The position numbers and the translations under genes are program-made. Below are positions 24,883 to 32,338 of a stretch of DNA of 64,000 bases, in pieces. This DNA comes from GCA-016699895 sp964633435. Its GTDB lineage: Bacteria; Patescibacteriota; Saccharimonadia; Saccharimonadales; Saccharimonadaceae. Under the pieces are notes generated by a model. The model was not told the DNA's origin. It worked only from the letters and a program-made list of their open reading frames with translations, and did no database searches. Location of the stretch: NCBI GenBank assembly GCA_964633435.1, contig CAZWHA010000004.1, forward strand, positions 20,010 to 84,009, in the 5' to 3' direction. The stretch's first letter is position 1. Every line of letters begins with the position of its first letter.

Positions 24883-26154
24883 CTAGAATGGTTTCGCGAG
24901 TTTCAGATTTGGCTCGGCCTCGGCAATGCGCATCAGTTCATTATATTTCGCCACGCGGTCAGTACGACTCAGCGAACCGGTCTTGATCTGGCCACAATTC
25001 AAACCAACTGCTAGGTGTGCGATCGTCGTATCCTCGGTCTCGCCTGAGCGGTGGCTCATAACAGTTCTAAAGCCATTATTTTGCGCTAATTTAACAGCCG
25101 CGATCGTCTCGGTCAGGCTGCCAATCTGATTTGGTTTAATCAGGATCGCATTAGCTGCTTTTTCGTCGATTGCCTTTTGTAGCAGCTTAACGTTCGTCAC
25201 CAGCAGATCATCGCCGACGAGCTGAACTTTGTTGCCGAGTTCGGCTGTTAATTTACTCCAACCAGCCCAATCCTGCTCAGCCAGAGCATCCTCGACCGAG
25301 ACAAACGGATATTTCGCAACCATTTCGCGCCAAAAATCGATCATTTGGTCGGTCGACAGCACTTCATTATTGGCTTTTAGGTTATATGCATCGTTCTGGT
25401 AAAACTCACTGCTCGCCGGGTCAGAGGCGAACGCAATATCCTCACCCAAACGATACCCAGCAGCCTCAACTGCACGCGAAATCAACTGTAGCGGCTCCTC
25501 GTTGCCATTCCGAACGCTTGGCGCATAGCCGCCTTCGTCACCAACCGTTGTCGGGTAATTTTCCTCTTTTAAAATTTTGGCTAATGCGTGAAAAACTTCC
25601 GAGCCGTAACGGATCGCTTCGTGAAACGTCGGTGCGCCGACTGGCATAATCATGTATTCCTGGATATCAGTGGCCCAGCCCGCATGAGCGCCGCCATTCA
25701 TAACATTCATCATCGGTAATGGTAACGACATTTCTGTAGTGCCAGTTAGTTCGGCAATGTAGCGATACAGTGGCAGACTTTGAGAGGCTGCGGCGGCCTT
25801 GGCGACAGCTAAACTGACTGCCAATATTGCGTTAGCGCCGAGATTCGATTTATTCTCAGTACCATCCAGGTCAAACATCACTTGATCAACACGATTCTGG
25901 TCACCCGCATCCTGGCCAACGAGTGCTGCTGCAATCTTGTCATTAACATTGGCAACGGCTTTGGCAACGCCTTTGCCTCCCCACTGCTCGCCGCCATCGC
26001 GCAGTTCGAGCGCTTCGCCTGAGCCGGTTGATGCACCAGACGGTACGGCGGCACGGCCGGAAGAGCTGTCCTCTAGCCGAACGTCGGCTTCCACCGTTGG
26101 ATTGCCGCGGCTGTCTAAAATTGTCCTCGCTGTGATAGATTGAATTTTACTCAT
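24883..26154 (-). CDS. eno: Enolase
   Basis: Converts 2-phosphoglycerate to phosphoenolpyruvate in glycolysis. 423 residues. Seen: ARTILDSRGNPTVEADV, loop PSGASTGSGEALELRDG, metal ligands in FASDPASSEF, SVEDALAEQDW and QLVGDDLLVTN, catalytic lysine in ILIKPNQIGSLTET, and SHRSGETEDTTIA. All catalytic residues seem present. TGCTAGAAT ends 10 nt before the ATG (leader about 4 nt, no Shine-Dalgarno). It faces ldh and gpmA across a 91-nt gap that carries both divergent promoters, forming a lower-glycolysis locus. Confidence 0.98.
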   Translation of the reverse strand: MSKIQSITARTILDSRGNPTVEADVRLEDSSSGRAAVPSGASTGSGEALELRDGGEQWGGKGVAKAVANVNDKIAAALVGQDAGDQNRVDQVMFDLDGTENKSNLGANAILAVSLAVAKAAAASQSLPLYRYIAELTGTTEMSLPLPMMNVMNGGAHAGWATDIQEYMIMPVGAPTFHEAIRYGSEVFHALAKILKEENYPTTVGDEGGYAPSVRNGNEEPLQLISRAVEAAGYRLGEDIAFASDPASSEFYQNDAYNLKANNEVLSTDQMIDFWREMVAKYPFVSVEDALAEQDWAGWSKLTAELGNKVQLVGDDLLVTNVKLLQKAIDEKAANAILIKPNQIGSLTETIAAVKLAQNNGFRTVMSHRSGETEDTTIAHLAVGLNCGQIKTGSLSRTDRVAKYNELMRIAEAEPNLKLAKPF

Positions 26155-26184
26155 AACGCGGACTATTCTAGCAGAGCCTGACTA

Positions 26185-26213
26185 TTTACTCAAATTCACG
26201 GTTATGGTAAAAT
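26185..26213 (+). promoter_or_regulatory. Promoter of ldh-gpmA
   Basis: TTTACT (26185-26190), 17 nt, TAAAAT (26208-26213) with TGG as extended -10. The start near 26220 gives a leader of about 26 nt ending in a GAAAGG Shine-Dalgarno. A second TATAGT (26218-26223) could act as an alternative -10. Confidence 0.6.
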
Positions 26214-26245
26214 TTGTTATAGTAATAGCGAAAGAAAGGGCGGGC

Positions 26246-27190
26246 ATGGCACAAACAGCAATAAAAATATCAGTGATTGGAACTGGTTTTGTTGGCTCAG
26301 CAGTTGCCTATACACTCGTCATGAAAGGTGTCGCTAGCGAAATTATTCTAGTAGATGCCAATCCAGAGCGCGCCGAAGGCGAGGCCATGGATATCAGTCA
26401 CGGCGCGCCATTTGCAAAATCTTCTATTATTCGATCCGGCAGCTACGAAGACACCAAAGGTTCTGATGTCGTTATCATCACGGCTGGCACCAACCAAAAA
26501 CCCGGTGAGACTCGCATTGATTTGATCGCTCGAAACGCCGCCATCATGCGTGACGTCGCTGGTAAAGTCGGCGAACAATCACCAAATGCCGTTATTCTAG
26601 TCATCAGTAATCCAGTTGACGTTATGGCCTATGTGGCACGCCAGGTAACGGGTTTTCCAAAAAATCGCGTTATCGGGTCGGGCACCGTGCTCGACAGTTC
26701 ACGTTTTCGCTATCTGCTGGCTAATCGTTTTGATATTGATCCGCGCAATGTCCACGGCTACATCATGGGCGAACATGGCGATAGTGAGTTCCCGGCCTGG
26801 AGCCTAGTAAATATTGCCGGTATGGATCTAGACGAAGCCTCTAGCTTATTTAAAAAAGAAATAAATGACGAGGTCCGACAATCAATTGCTGATTCGACTC
26901 GTAACGCAGCCTACGAAATCATCAATCGTAAAGGTGCTACCTATTACGGTATCGCCATGAGCGCCACGAGAATTGTCGAAGCGATTGTTCGCGATGAGCG
27001 ATCAATCATGACTGTATCATCGCAACTACACGGCGAATACGACATTGACGATCTCTATCTATCAGTTCCAGCAATCTTGGGCGAACATGGTATCGAGAAA
27101 ATTCTCACCCCTCGTCTGAGCGATTTGGAACTGGCCAACCTGCACCGTTCGGCCGATGCTTTACGCGAAGCGCGTAGCCAGATACAATAG
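26246..27190 (+). CDS. ldh: L-lactate dehydrogenase
   Basis: Reduces pyruvate to L-lactate, recycling NADH in fermentation. 314 residues. Seen: NAD loop GTGFVGSAV (12-20), adenosine-binding Asp in IILVDANPERAEGEA, specificity loop TNQKPGETR whose Gln marks lactate rather than malate dehydrogenase, SNPVDVMAY, VIGSGTVLDSSRFR and catalytic His in GEHGDSEF. The start at 26246 has GAAAGG upstream; the upstream ATG at 26204 lies inside the promoter. It is followed after 25 nt by gpmA. Confidence 0.97.
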   Translation: MAQTAIKISVIGTGFVGSAVAYTLVMKGVASEIILVDANPERAEGEAMDISHGAPFAKSSIIRSGSYEDTKGSDVVIITAGTNQKPGETRIDLIARNAAIMRDVAGKVGEQSPNAVILVISNPVDVMAYVARQVTGFPKNRVIGSGTVLDSSRFRYLLANRFDIDPRNVHGYIMGEHGDSEFPAWSLVNIAGMDLDEASSLFKKEINDEVRQSIADSTRNAAYEIINRKGATYYGIAMSATRIVEAIVRDERSIMTVSSQLHGEYDIDDLYLSVPAILGEHGIEKILTPRLSDLELANLHRSADALREARSQIQ

Positions 27191-27215
27191 ATACATAGTA
27201 ACGAAAGGAATCAAT

Positions 27216-27854
27216 ATGAGTTCAGGCAAGTTAGTTTTGACGCGTCACGGCGAGAGTGAATGGAATTTAGCTGGTAAATGGACTGGCTGGACTGATGTGT
27301 CTATCACCGACAAAGGCGCAGCTGATGCCAGAAAAATGGGCGAGCTACTCCAGGATATTCATTTCGATGCAATCTATACGAGCGAACTAAAACGCACAGT
27401 CGAAACCATGCAGCAGGTTCTCGACACCCAAGGTCAAACTGACATGGATTATGCTAGGGAAAAAGTCCTGAACGAGCGTGACTACGGTGAATATACTGGG
27501 CTCAATAAATGGGAGGTAAAGGATCGGCTGGGCGAAGAGAAATTCAACGCTATTCGTCGTGATTATGATGAACCAATTCCTGGCGGCGAAACGTTACATG
27601 ATGTCTACGACCGTGTCGTGCCATGGTATCGAGATGTCATTGTGCCGCAATTAAACGCTGGCAAAAATGTACTATTTGTCGCCCACGGCAACTCGATTCG
27701 TGCCCTCGTCAAATATATCGAGAGCATCAGCGACGAAGGAATTTCTGAATTTGAAATGGTATTCGGTACTATCCTGATCTACCAGGTAGACGGCGATGGC
27801 AAAGAAACTGGCAAACAAGAGTTGCATACCGCCATCGAACAGACTCACGCCTAG
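27216..27854 (+). CDS. gpmA: 2,3-bisphosphoglycerate-dependent phosphoglycerate mutase
   Basis: Interconverts 3- and 2-phosphoglycerate. 212 residues, histidine-phosphatase fold. Seen: LVLTRHGESEWN (phosphohistidine), LNERDYGEYTGLNK, PIPGGETLHDVYDRVVPWY and VLFVAHGNSIRALVKY (second catalytic His). GAAAGGAA lies 5-10 nt before the ATG at 27216. Cotranscribed with ldh and supplies enolase. Confidence 0.96.
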   Translation: MSSGKLVLTRHGESEWNLAGKWTGWTDVSITDKGAADARKMGELLQDIHFDAIYTSELKRTVETMQQVLDTQGQTDMDYAREKVLNERDYGEYTGLNKWEVKDRLGEEKFNAIRRDYDEPIPGGETLHDVYDRVVPWYRDVIVPQLNAGKNVLFVAHGNSIRALVKYIESISDEGISEFEMVFGTILIYQVDGDGKETGKQELHTAIEQTHA

Positions 27855-27860
27855 AACTAC

Positions 27861-28460
27861 CTATTGCCGATAACGCGTATGTAGCGCCACTATGGGGCCA
27901 AGCGACGCCAATGGGTACCTTGCAGACATCTCCGCAGGGGATACAATGTGATAAAACCGTCCGGCATCTGACCGATCAACATGCAATTCTGGTGGCGCGC
28001 AATCATTTACGACAGCGATCTTTGGTATGTCAGATAGATCATATTTGGACACGGGTAGTATTTCGACTCGGCAATCCTCTCTCAACGACATTAAACCTAC
28101 TCGACTGAGCGTCAGGGCAACTAATGGCTTATGAATTGTAGCTGTATCGACAAGACCCAGCCCTTCTCCCATCTGGTCATTAAAGAAATACTCAGCCATA
28201 CGTCGCCCCAGAGCACGTCCGCGCATTGTCCTTTTGACATTCATACCTAAAAACATCATGTTTCCATTATATATTCGATATCCAAGCCGAGTAGTAGTAT
28301 TTGCATGGCTAGAAACACTAGCGGGCTGATCATCTCCTTCGGCCGTAAATATTATATGGCGCCTACCGTCAATATGGTCGTAGGCATCAGCTCGCAGACG
28401 AAGACCATCCGCCACCAGAGGCGGATACTCGGCAACAAAGGCTTCTTTGGAAGTAGTCAT
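27861..28460 (-). CDS. GNAT-like N-acetyltransferase, tentative
   Basis: 199 residues. The middle part, GNMMFLGMNVKRTMRGRALGRRMAEYFF, resembles motif A of GNAT acetyltransferases (R-x-x-G-x-A/G loop for acetyl-CoA pyrophosphate), followed by VDTATIHKPLVALTLSRVGL. The rest is not recognisable. The ATG at 28460 follows the typA stop after 4 nt (TAA-CAGG-ATG), so it is coupled to typA; longer starts would run into typA. Its 3' end faces gpmA across 6 nt. Confidence 0.55.
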   Translation of the reverse strand: MTTSKEAFVAEYPPLVADGLRLRADAYDHIDGRRHIIFTAEGDDQPASVSSHANTTTRLGYRIYNGNMMFLGMNVKRTMRGRALGRRMAEYFFNDQMGEGLGLVDTATIHKPLVALTLSRVGLMSLREDCRVEILPVSKYDLSDIPKIAVVNDCAPPELHVDRSDAGRFYHIVSPAEMSARYPLASLGPIVALHTRYRQ

Positions 28461-28464
28461 CCTG

Positions 28465-30282
28465 TTAGCTTTTCGCGGCACGCTTGCGCTGGTTAGCGTC
28501 CAGATGGCGCTTGCGCAGACGCAGGCTCTTTGGCGTGACTTCGAGTAGTTCATCATCCTCGATAAAATCGATACATTGCTCGAGGCTAAAATCAGTAAAA
28601 GGTGTCAGCTGCACAGTACCGTCAGATGATTTAGAGCGCATATTGGTCAGGTGTTTGGCTTTGCAAACATTAATTTCTAGATCCTCTTGGCGATTGTAGA
28701 TACCGACAATCATGCCAGCATACACCTCGACAGCCGGTCCAACCAACAGCTCACCACGAGCTTCGGCTGTTTGGAGCGCGTACGGCGTCGTAGTACCAGC
28801 TTCAAAGGCAATGAGGACGCCATTGCGGGTACGTGGTAATTTGCCAGCCAGTGGTTGATAACCATGCGGCAGGCTGTTCATAATAACGGTGCCTTTGGTC
28901 GCAGTCAGCAATAGATTGCGCAGGCCGATCAGCGCACGTGTCGGCAGAATATAATCCATCCGCGTTGTGCCACTACCGGTTTGCTCTTGACCGCGCATTT
29001 CAGCACGACGCGCACCCAGCTCCTGGCTGATGGCACCAACAAATTCCGGAGCAACTTCGACATAGAGTTCCTCGACCGGCTCTTTTTCGACGCCGTCTTC
29101 GGTGATGGTAACGACTTGCGGACGACCAACCTCAAACTCATAGCCTTCGCGGCGCATGGCCTCGATTAATACGCTGAGATGCAACTCGCCACGGCCCGAA
29201 ACAGTAAATCCTATACCATTTTCCTCTACCCGTAAACTCACGTTCGTTTCAAGTTCCTTTTTCAGTCGATCGCCAATTTGACGACTGGTGGTAAATTCGC
29301 CCTCTTTGCCTTTCATCGGGCTGGTATTTGGGCCCAGATACATACTGAGGGTCGGCGCTTCGATTTCGATAGTTGGGAGCGCCTCGGGAGTTTCCTTGTC
29401 GGCAATTGTCTCACCGATATGAGCATCGCTCGCACCAATGAGCGCAACGATATCGCCAGTCTGGCCAACTTCGATTTCCTCGCGGGTGAGACCTCGATAG
29501 CCAAATACTTTTTCGATTTTAGTAGGTACAACCGTACCATCGCGTTTAATGAGTGCGACTGGGCCCCGTTTTGCCTGACCTCGGGTAACACGACCGATGG
29601 CATATTTGCCGAGGAATGAATCGTAACTGAGACTGGTGACGAGCAACTGCAATGGACCCTCACTATCGACCGTTGGCGCAGGAATGTCACCCACAATCGC
29701 ATCGAAAATTGGTGTCAGATCGGCATGTTCTGATGGATTATCCGGCACACTCGTCCATGCTTTGCCCTCGCGACCGATGGCGTAATATACCGGATAATGT
29801 AATTGGCTGTCATCCGTAGCGAGCTCTAGAAATAGATCAGCTAGCTCGTCCTCGACCTCGTCAATACGACGAGCTGGTTTATCGATTTTATTAATAATAA
29901 CTACTGGTTTGAGACCTAATTCGAGCGCCTTGCCGAGGACAAATTTCGTCTGTGGCATTGGACCTTCCTGGGCATCGACAATCAATAGCACCCCGTCAGC
30001 CATATTGAGCGTCCGTTCAACCTCGCCAGAAAAGTCGGCGTGACCCGGTGTATCGATAATATTTATCTTGTACTCATCATAGTAAATGCTCGTTTGCTTG
30101 GCAGTGATGGTGATACCGCGCTCGTGCTCTTGGTCGCCACTGTCCATGATCAACTCTTGGCTCATTTCAGCCTGATTATCGCGAAACGTGTTTGATTGTT
30201 TCAAAAGACCATCCACCATGGTAGTTTTACCGTGGTCGACGTGGGCGATAATCGCAATATTTCGGATGTAATCAGACTTCAT
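28465..30282 (-). CDS. typA: Translational GTPase TypA/BipA
   Basis: Ribosome-binding GTPase of 605 residues used under stress and in large-subunit assembly. Seen: G1 AHVDHGKTT, switch GITITAKQTS, G3 DTPGHADF, G4 NKIDKP, EF-G-like domains II, III and V, and the BipA C-terminal domain (LLLTATKGTVIMNSLPHGYQPLAG, REGLTPxx-like LTPKSLRLRKR end). Promoter TGCTATAAT is at about 30325-30330 with a leader near 40 nt. That leader has AAAGGAAGG far from the ATG and a hairpin GCTCG-ATAA-CGAGC followed by T-rich sequence between them. Confidence 0.97.
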   Translation of the reverse strand: MKSDYIRNIAIIAHVDHGKTTMVDGLLKQSNTFRDNQAEMSQELIMDSGDQEHERGITITAKQTSIYYDEYKINIIDTPGHADFSGEVERTLNMADGVLLIVDAQEGPMPQTKFVLGKALELGLKPVVIINKIDKPARRIDEVEDELADLFLELATDDSQLHYPVYYAIGREGKAWTSVPDNPSEHADLTPIFDAIVGDIPAPTVDSEGPLQLLVTSLSYDSFLGKYAIGRVTRGQAKRGPVALIKRDGTVVPTKIEKVFGYRGLTREEIEVGQTGDIVALIGASDAHIGETIADKETPEALPTIEIEAPTLSMYLGPNTSPMKGKEGEFTTSRQIGDRLKKELETNVSLRVEENGIGFTVSGRGELHLSVLIEAMRREGYEFEVGRPQVVTITEDGVEKEPVEELYVEVAPEFVGAISQELGARRAEMRGQEQTGSGTTRMDYILPTRALIGLRNLLLTATKGTVIMNSLPHGYQPLAGKLPRTRNGVLIAFEAGTTTPYALQTAEARGELLVGPAVEVYAGMIVGIYNRQEDLEINVCKAKHLTNMRSKSSDGTVQLTPFTDFSLEQCIDFIEDDELLEVTPKSLRLRKRHLDANQRKRAAKS

Positions 30283-30283
30283 T

Positions 30284-30330
30284 TCAATAAAAATAGCTCG
30301 TTATCGAGCCTTCCTTTACTAACTATTATA
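30284..30330 (-). promoter_or_regulatory. typA promoter and hairpin leader
   Basis: TGCTATAAT on the minus strand starts a leader of about 40 nt with AAAGGAAGG, then hairpin GCTCG-ATAA-CGAGC and TATTTTT before the ATG. The hairpin could be a weak attenuator, or it could bring the distant Shine-Dalgarno closer to the start codon. Confidence 0.45.
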
Positions 30331-30391
30331 GCACAAATTATCTATTTGGGCTAGATGGTGTAGAATAGATATATTAACCAAGGGGGTATCT

Positions 30392-30985
30392 ATGTACAAA
30401 CTACCAGATCTCGACTATGATTACGACGCACTCGGCACCTATATCAGCGGCGATATTATGCGCCTACATCACGACAAGCATCATCAAACCTACGTCGACA
30501 AGTTAAATGCGGCACTAGAACAAGCCCCCGAATTACAGGAACGCGAGCTCGTTGATCTGCTACGCGACCTTGATTCCGTACCAGAATCAATCCGAGCGGC
30601 AGTGCGCAATCATGGTGGCGGTCACTACAATCATACGCAGTTCTGGAAATGGATGACGCCGAATAATGACGGCGAACCAACTGGCGTGTTAAAAGATGCT
30701 CTGGTTGAAAAATATGGCTCTTTCCAGGGATTTGTTGACGAGTTTTCGACAAAGAGTCTCGCGGTATTTGGCAGCGGCTGGTGCTGGCTAATGCCTGATC
30801 TATCGATTGTTACTACACCAAATCAGGACGTTCCACTGGAAATTGGCGAACCAATTTTGGGTCTCGACGTCTGGGAACATGCCTATTATCTGGATTATAC
30901 TTATAATCGTGGCGACTACGTAAAAGCTTGGTGGCATGTCGTCAACTGGGACGAGGTTCAACGTCGCTATTCTCCTGTTAGATAA
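30392..30985 (+). CDS. Fe/Mn superoxide dismutase
   Basis: Removes superoxide in the cytoplasm. 197 residues. The four metal ligands are visible: H26 (RLHHDKHHQTY), H83 (YNHTQFW), D161 and H165 (LDVWEHAYY). The Gly-rich NHGGGHYNH segment and GSGWCWL are typical; Cys replaces the usual Ala/Val after GSGW. Metal choice between Fe and Mn cannot be fixed by eye. TAGAAT at 30361-30366 and AAGGGGGT before the ATG make it Shine-Dalgarno-led. An oxygen defence gene suits a host-associated, aerotolerant fermenter. Confidence 0.95.
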   Translation: MYKLPDLDYDYDALGTYISGDIMRLHHDKHHQTYVDKLNAALEQAPELQERELVDLLRDLDSVPESIRAAVRNHGGGHYNHTQFWKWMTPNNDGEPTGVLKDALVEKYGSFQGFVDEFSTKSLAVFGSGWCWLMPDLSIVTTPNQDVPLEIGEPILGLDVWEHAYYLDYTYNRGDYVKAWWHVVNWDEVQRRYSPVR

Positions 30986-30992
30986 GATGTGT

Positions 30993-30998
30993 TAAAAT
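30993..30998 (+). promoter_or_regulatory. -10 box of the tRNA Val-Val-Ala-Leu cluster
   Basis: TAAAAT at 30993-30998; the start is expected near 31005. A weak TTCTCC 17 nt upstream is the only -35 candidate. Confidence 0.5.
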
Positions 30999-31004
30999 AA
31001 TTCG

Positions 31005-31107
31005 GTCGGGTTTGTAGGTCAGTTGCTGCGTGAAACGCAAGTCAGTAGCACGCGCTCGGACATTAACCTGAGAGTTATTAGCGATAATGACTTTGGCAAT
31101 TCCACAT
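31005..31107 (+). other. Structured leader with tRNA-Val-like 5' end
   Basis: The expected transcript begins with GGGTTTGTAGGTCAGTTG, nearly identical to the first 18 nt of the tRNA-Val(CAC) exactly 100 nt downstream, but no 3' acceptor strand follows. It then has hairpins TGCGT-GAA-ACGCA and GTTATTA-GCGA-TAATGAC (GNRA-type loop). It is either a decayed tRNA duplicate or a structured precursor segment. Confidence 0.45.
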
Positions 31108-31184
31108 GGGTTTGTAGCTCAGTTGGCTAGAGCGCACGATTCACATTCGTGAGGTCGCAGGTTCGAGACCTGCCAGACCCACCA
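31108..31184 (+). tRNA. tRNA-Val(CAC)
   Basis: Acceptor GGGTTTG/CAGACCC, anticodon stem CACGA/TCGTG with loop TTCACAT (CAC), T loop TTCGAGA, discriminator A and encoded CCA. Confidence 0.95.
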
Positions 31185-31199
31185 GAACATTTACAGCAT

Positions 31200-31276
31200 G
31201 GGTTGTTAGCTCAGTTGGCTAGAGCATCTCGTTTACACCGAGAGGGTCGGGGGTTCGAATCCCTCACAACCCACCA
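31200..31276 (+). tRNA. tRNA-Val(UAC)
   Basis: Acceptor GGGTTGT/ACAACCC, anticodon stem TCTCG/CGAGA with loop TTTACAC (TAC), T arm GGGGG/CCCTC, discriminator A and encoded CCA. Confidence 0.95.
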
Positions 31277-31279
31277 CGA

Positions 31280-31355
31280 GGGGTGCTAGCTCATTTGGTA
31301 GAGCGCTTCGCTGGCAGCGAAGAGGTGAGGAGTTCGATTCTCCTGCACTCCACCA
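31280..31355 (+). tRNA. tRNA-Ala(GGC)
   Basis: Acceptor GGGGTGC/GCACTCC with G3-U70, anticodon stem CTTCG/CGAAG with loop CTGGCAG (GGC), discriminator A and encoded CCA. Shares the acceptor stem with tRNA-Ala(CGC) at 8376. Confidence 0.95.
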
Positions 31356-31362
31356 CATATAG

Positions 31363-31449
31363 GCGCGCGTGCTGGAATTGGTAGACAGGCTAGCTTGAGG
31401 TGCTAGTGTTCGCAAGGACGTGGAGGTTCAAGTCCTCTCGCGCGCACCA
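31363..31449 (+). tRNA. tRNA-Leu(GAG)
   Basis: Acceptor GCGCGCG/CGCGCGC, anticodon stem CTAGC/GCTAG with loop TTGAGGT (GAG), long variable arm with TTC-GCAA-GGA, discriminator A and encoded CCA. Confidence 0.93.
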
Positions 31450-31477
31450 GGTCTAATTAGACTTGAACGACTATTGT

Positions 31478-31514
31478 AAAAAAGCTCTTTTCTCGGATAG
31501 AAAAGAGCTTTTTG
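31478..31514 (+). terminator. Terminator of the tRNA cluster
   Basis: Hairpin AAAGCTCTTTTCT-CGGAT-AGAAAAGAGCTTT (31481-31511) with flanking A and T runs; strong on the plus strand and usable for the convergent DUF4352 gene. Confidence 0.9.
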
Positions 31515-31530
31515 ATAGTTTCCTTGAAAA

Positions 31531-32091
31531 CTACAGTTTGATCTCTAACTTTTTACTAGACCAGAAAGATGGATTGTATCTGAGAGTCAGGCCAGTGTCA
31601 CCCTCGGGGACTTCGAAAACTAAAAAGCCTGATTTTGTACCGTCAGAGGCAAGGTTACCGCTGCCCAGTGCCCCGTCGACACCAAATGTTGCAGCAGTCA
31701 CATTTTGAATATCGCCCGATGAATCCTGCAATTCCCAATCAAAGGTATTATAAGAAATCTCGCTATCAGAATTATTCTTGATAGTTATCTCAACTTTGAC
31801 ATATTCTTTCCCACTACCTGCGGTTATAAATTGATTACCACTATTCCAGTGGCGTTCAGCTTCTGAGACTGTGACTTCTTTACCGTCAAAAGCGATAGTG
31901 TCGCCAGCCTTGAATACGGTTTGCTCGTTAGCTTGCGAAGATGGACTAGTTTCCCCAACTTTCGTACCATTATTGTTCTGAGATGACGAGGCGACAGCAC
32001 CAATAATCACCACGACAATAAGCCAGAACCACCATTTCTTAAAGATAGGTTTTTTAGATTTTGACATTGAGTTTTGTGGATTTTCGCCCAT
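31531..32091 (-). CDS. DUF4352-like membrane-anchored protein
   Basis: 186 residues: a basic N-terminus (SKSKKPIFKKWW), one membrane helix (about 20-37, FWLIVVVIIGAVASSS), a Ser/Asn/Gln-rich linker, and an extracytoplasmic Ig-like beta domain with the DUF4352 pattern (YVKVEITIKNNSDSEISYNTFDWELQDSSGD ... GFLVFEVPEG). A surface protein of unknown function. AAGGAG lies 5 nt before the ATG at 32091. A candidate attenuator or small RNA with its own terminator ends about 50 nt upstream, so its expression may depend on readthrough. Confidence 0.8.
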   Translation of the reverse strand: MGENPQNSMSKSKKPIFKKWWFWLIVVVIIGAVASSSQNNNGTKVGETSPSSQANEQTVFKAGDTIAFDGKEVTVSEAERHWNSGNQFITAGSGKEYVKVEITIKNNSDSEISYNTFDWELQDSSGDIQNVTAATFGVDGALGSGNLASDGTKSGFLVFEVPEGDTGLTLRYNPSFWSSKKLEIKL

Positions 32092-32144
32092 CATATCTCC
32101 TTATCTGTGTTTCTACTTTATATACTGCAGATTGTCGCGAGAAA

Positions 32145-32271
32145 CAAAAAACGACACCGCAAGGTGTCTTACTTCCATTCACAAACCGGAATAATCCGTG
32201 TTGTTTATGCGGTGCCGTTTCTAACGGATTACCGCAAGGGATCTGCGTCCGATTTGCTATGAAAGTAAGAC
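32145..32271 (-). ncRNA. Candidate attenuator / structured small RNA
   Basis: TGCTATACT (-10, 283-278) starts a transcript at about 32271 exactly where a long closing stem begins: GTCTTACTTTCAT with ATGGAAGTAAGAC (13 bp), then an internal loop and CAAATC/GGTTTG. Inside are TGCGGT...ACCGCA enclosing CCGT/ACGG, and CGGA-TTAT-TCCG. It ends with terminator GACACC-TTGC-GGTGTC and six U (32168-32145). The segment GCACCGCA (215-208) can pair either with the upstream TGCGGT (236-231) or with TGCGGTGT of the terminator (161-154). The closing stem shares three bases with the terminator stem. This mutually exclusive pairing is riboswitch-like. No known class is recognised. Confidence 0.6.
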
Positions 32272-32338
32272 TTTTCTAGTATAGCATTAAGCTATGAAAA
32301 TAAAAAGGTCACAAAGAATATAGGGTTGTTTCAAATAG

